Positions 63,933 through 64,000 of a DNA stretch of 64,000 nucleotides are shown one piece after another. The first letter of the stretch is position 1, and each line of letters begins with the position of its first letter. The translations under genes were made by a program, and so were the position numbers. The stretch is from Betaproteobacteria bacterium (GTDB lineage Bacteria; Pseudomonadota; Gammaproteobacteria; Burkholderiales; SG8-39). The stretch covers positions 1 through 64,000 of the forward strand of contig JACPYS010000030.1 in NCBI GenBank assembly GCA_016195915.1, read 5' to 3'. The notes under the pieces are model-generated. The model was not told the DNA's origin and did not search any database. It worked only from the letters and a program-made list of their open reading frames with translations.

Positions 63933-64000
63933 TGTTTTCCTCCGATAAGTGAGGTCGAGGCGCGCACTGAACGGCTGGAGCCGCCGCCGATCGGAATGAT
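63929..64000 (-). CDS. Possible C-terminus of an upstream gene cut by the window edge
   Basis: A minus-strand frame is open from the window edge to TGA 63929-63931, which overlaps the MAPEG start by ATGA. Only 23 residues are visible (IIPIGGGSSRSVRASTSLIG and 3 more). No family can be named. The 4-base overlap is the main reason for listing it. Confidence 0.25.
   Translation of the reverse strand: MIPIGGGSSRSVRASTSLIGGKQ

Overview
The window is high-GC bacterial chromosome, almost certainly from a betaproteobacterium (Burkholderiales/Nitrosomonadales-like). Two conserved blocks support this. On the minus strand (10168-18523) lie a LON-domain gene, rapZ, hprK, ptsN, hpf, rpoN, lptB, lptA, lptC, kdsC and kdsD. 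On the plus strand (40824-63510) lie mlaFEDACB, an ABC exporter, a bolA-family gene, murA, hisGDCBHAFIE, hinT and tatABC. I saw no rRNA, tRNA or CRISPR array.

Layout. (1) 1-10165 is accessory DNA. It starts with small cassette-like genes, one followed by an attC-like inverted repeat, and two small membrane-associated proteins. An apparent operon of three follows (2041-7138): a Ser/Thr kinase fused to a long run of TPRs, a two-ATPase Clp-like unfoldase and a small FHA protein. Next come an AlbA/Schlafen-type ATPase with a small downstream gene and a remnant of a type I restriction specificity subunit, then a Phd/RelE-type toxin-antitoxin pair with its own operator. (2) 10168-18523 is the envelope/regulation block: RNase adaptor, PTS-Ntr, ribosome hibernation, sigma-54, LPS transport and Kdo synthesis. 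A divergent Kef-type antiporter follows (18562-20538). (3) 20632-40727 is a large MSHA-type (type IVa-like) pilus or pseudopilus cluster: a major pilin with a very good sigma-54 promoter, mshM-L-N-E-G-I-J-K and two minor pseudopilins. A PrsK-like membrane histidine kinase, a sigma-54 activator and a split ABC transporter lie with it. (4) 40824-48068 is the Mla phospholipid transport operon, an ABC-2 exporter, a BolA protein and MurA. (5) 48069-54993 is a second accessory island between murA and hisG. It holds duplicated and decayed toxin-antitoxin modules, a DUF2442 gene, a helicase-associated-domain protein next to a SLOG-like nucleotide-fold protein, a PIN toxin and a decaying pair of ABC substrate-binding genes. 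(6) 54994-63510 is the histidine operon, hinT and the Tat translocase, followed by a MAPEG membrane protein.

How the parts fit. In E. coli the mla genes and kdsD lie close together and divergent, so the 20-kb pilus cluster looks like an insertion into an old envelope-biogenesis neighbourhood, and the toxin-antitoxin island a second insertion between murA and hisG. The pilus part seems to use the sigma-54 system encoded in the same window (rpoN, sigma-54 activator, -24/-12 promoter before the pilin), but the activator lacks the receiver segment that normally carries the phosphorylated Asp. The best candidate for an undescribed system is the kinase-TPR / Clp-like ATPase / FHA operon. It has the regulatory logic of type VI secretion (PpkA/ClpV/Fha) with no secretion genes in view, and its ATPase has no visible ClpP-docking loop. 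The helicase-like/SLOG pair in the murA-hisG island is a second candidate. All assignments come from reading sequence motifs; no database search was run.
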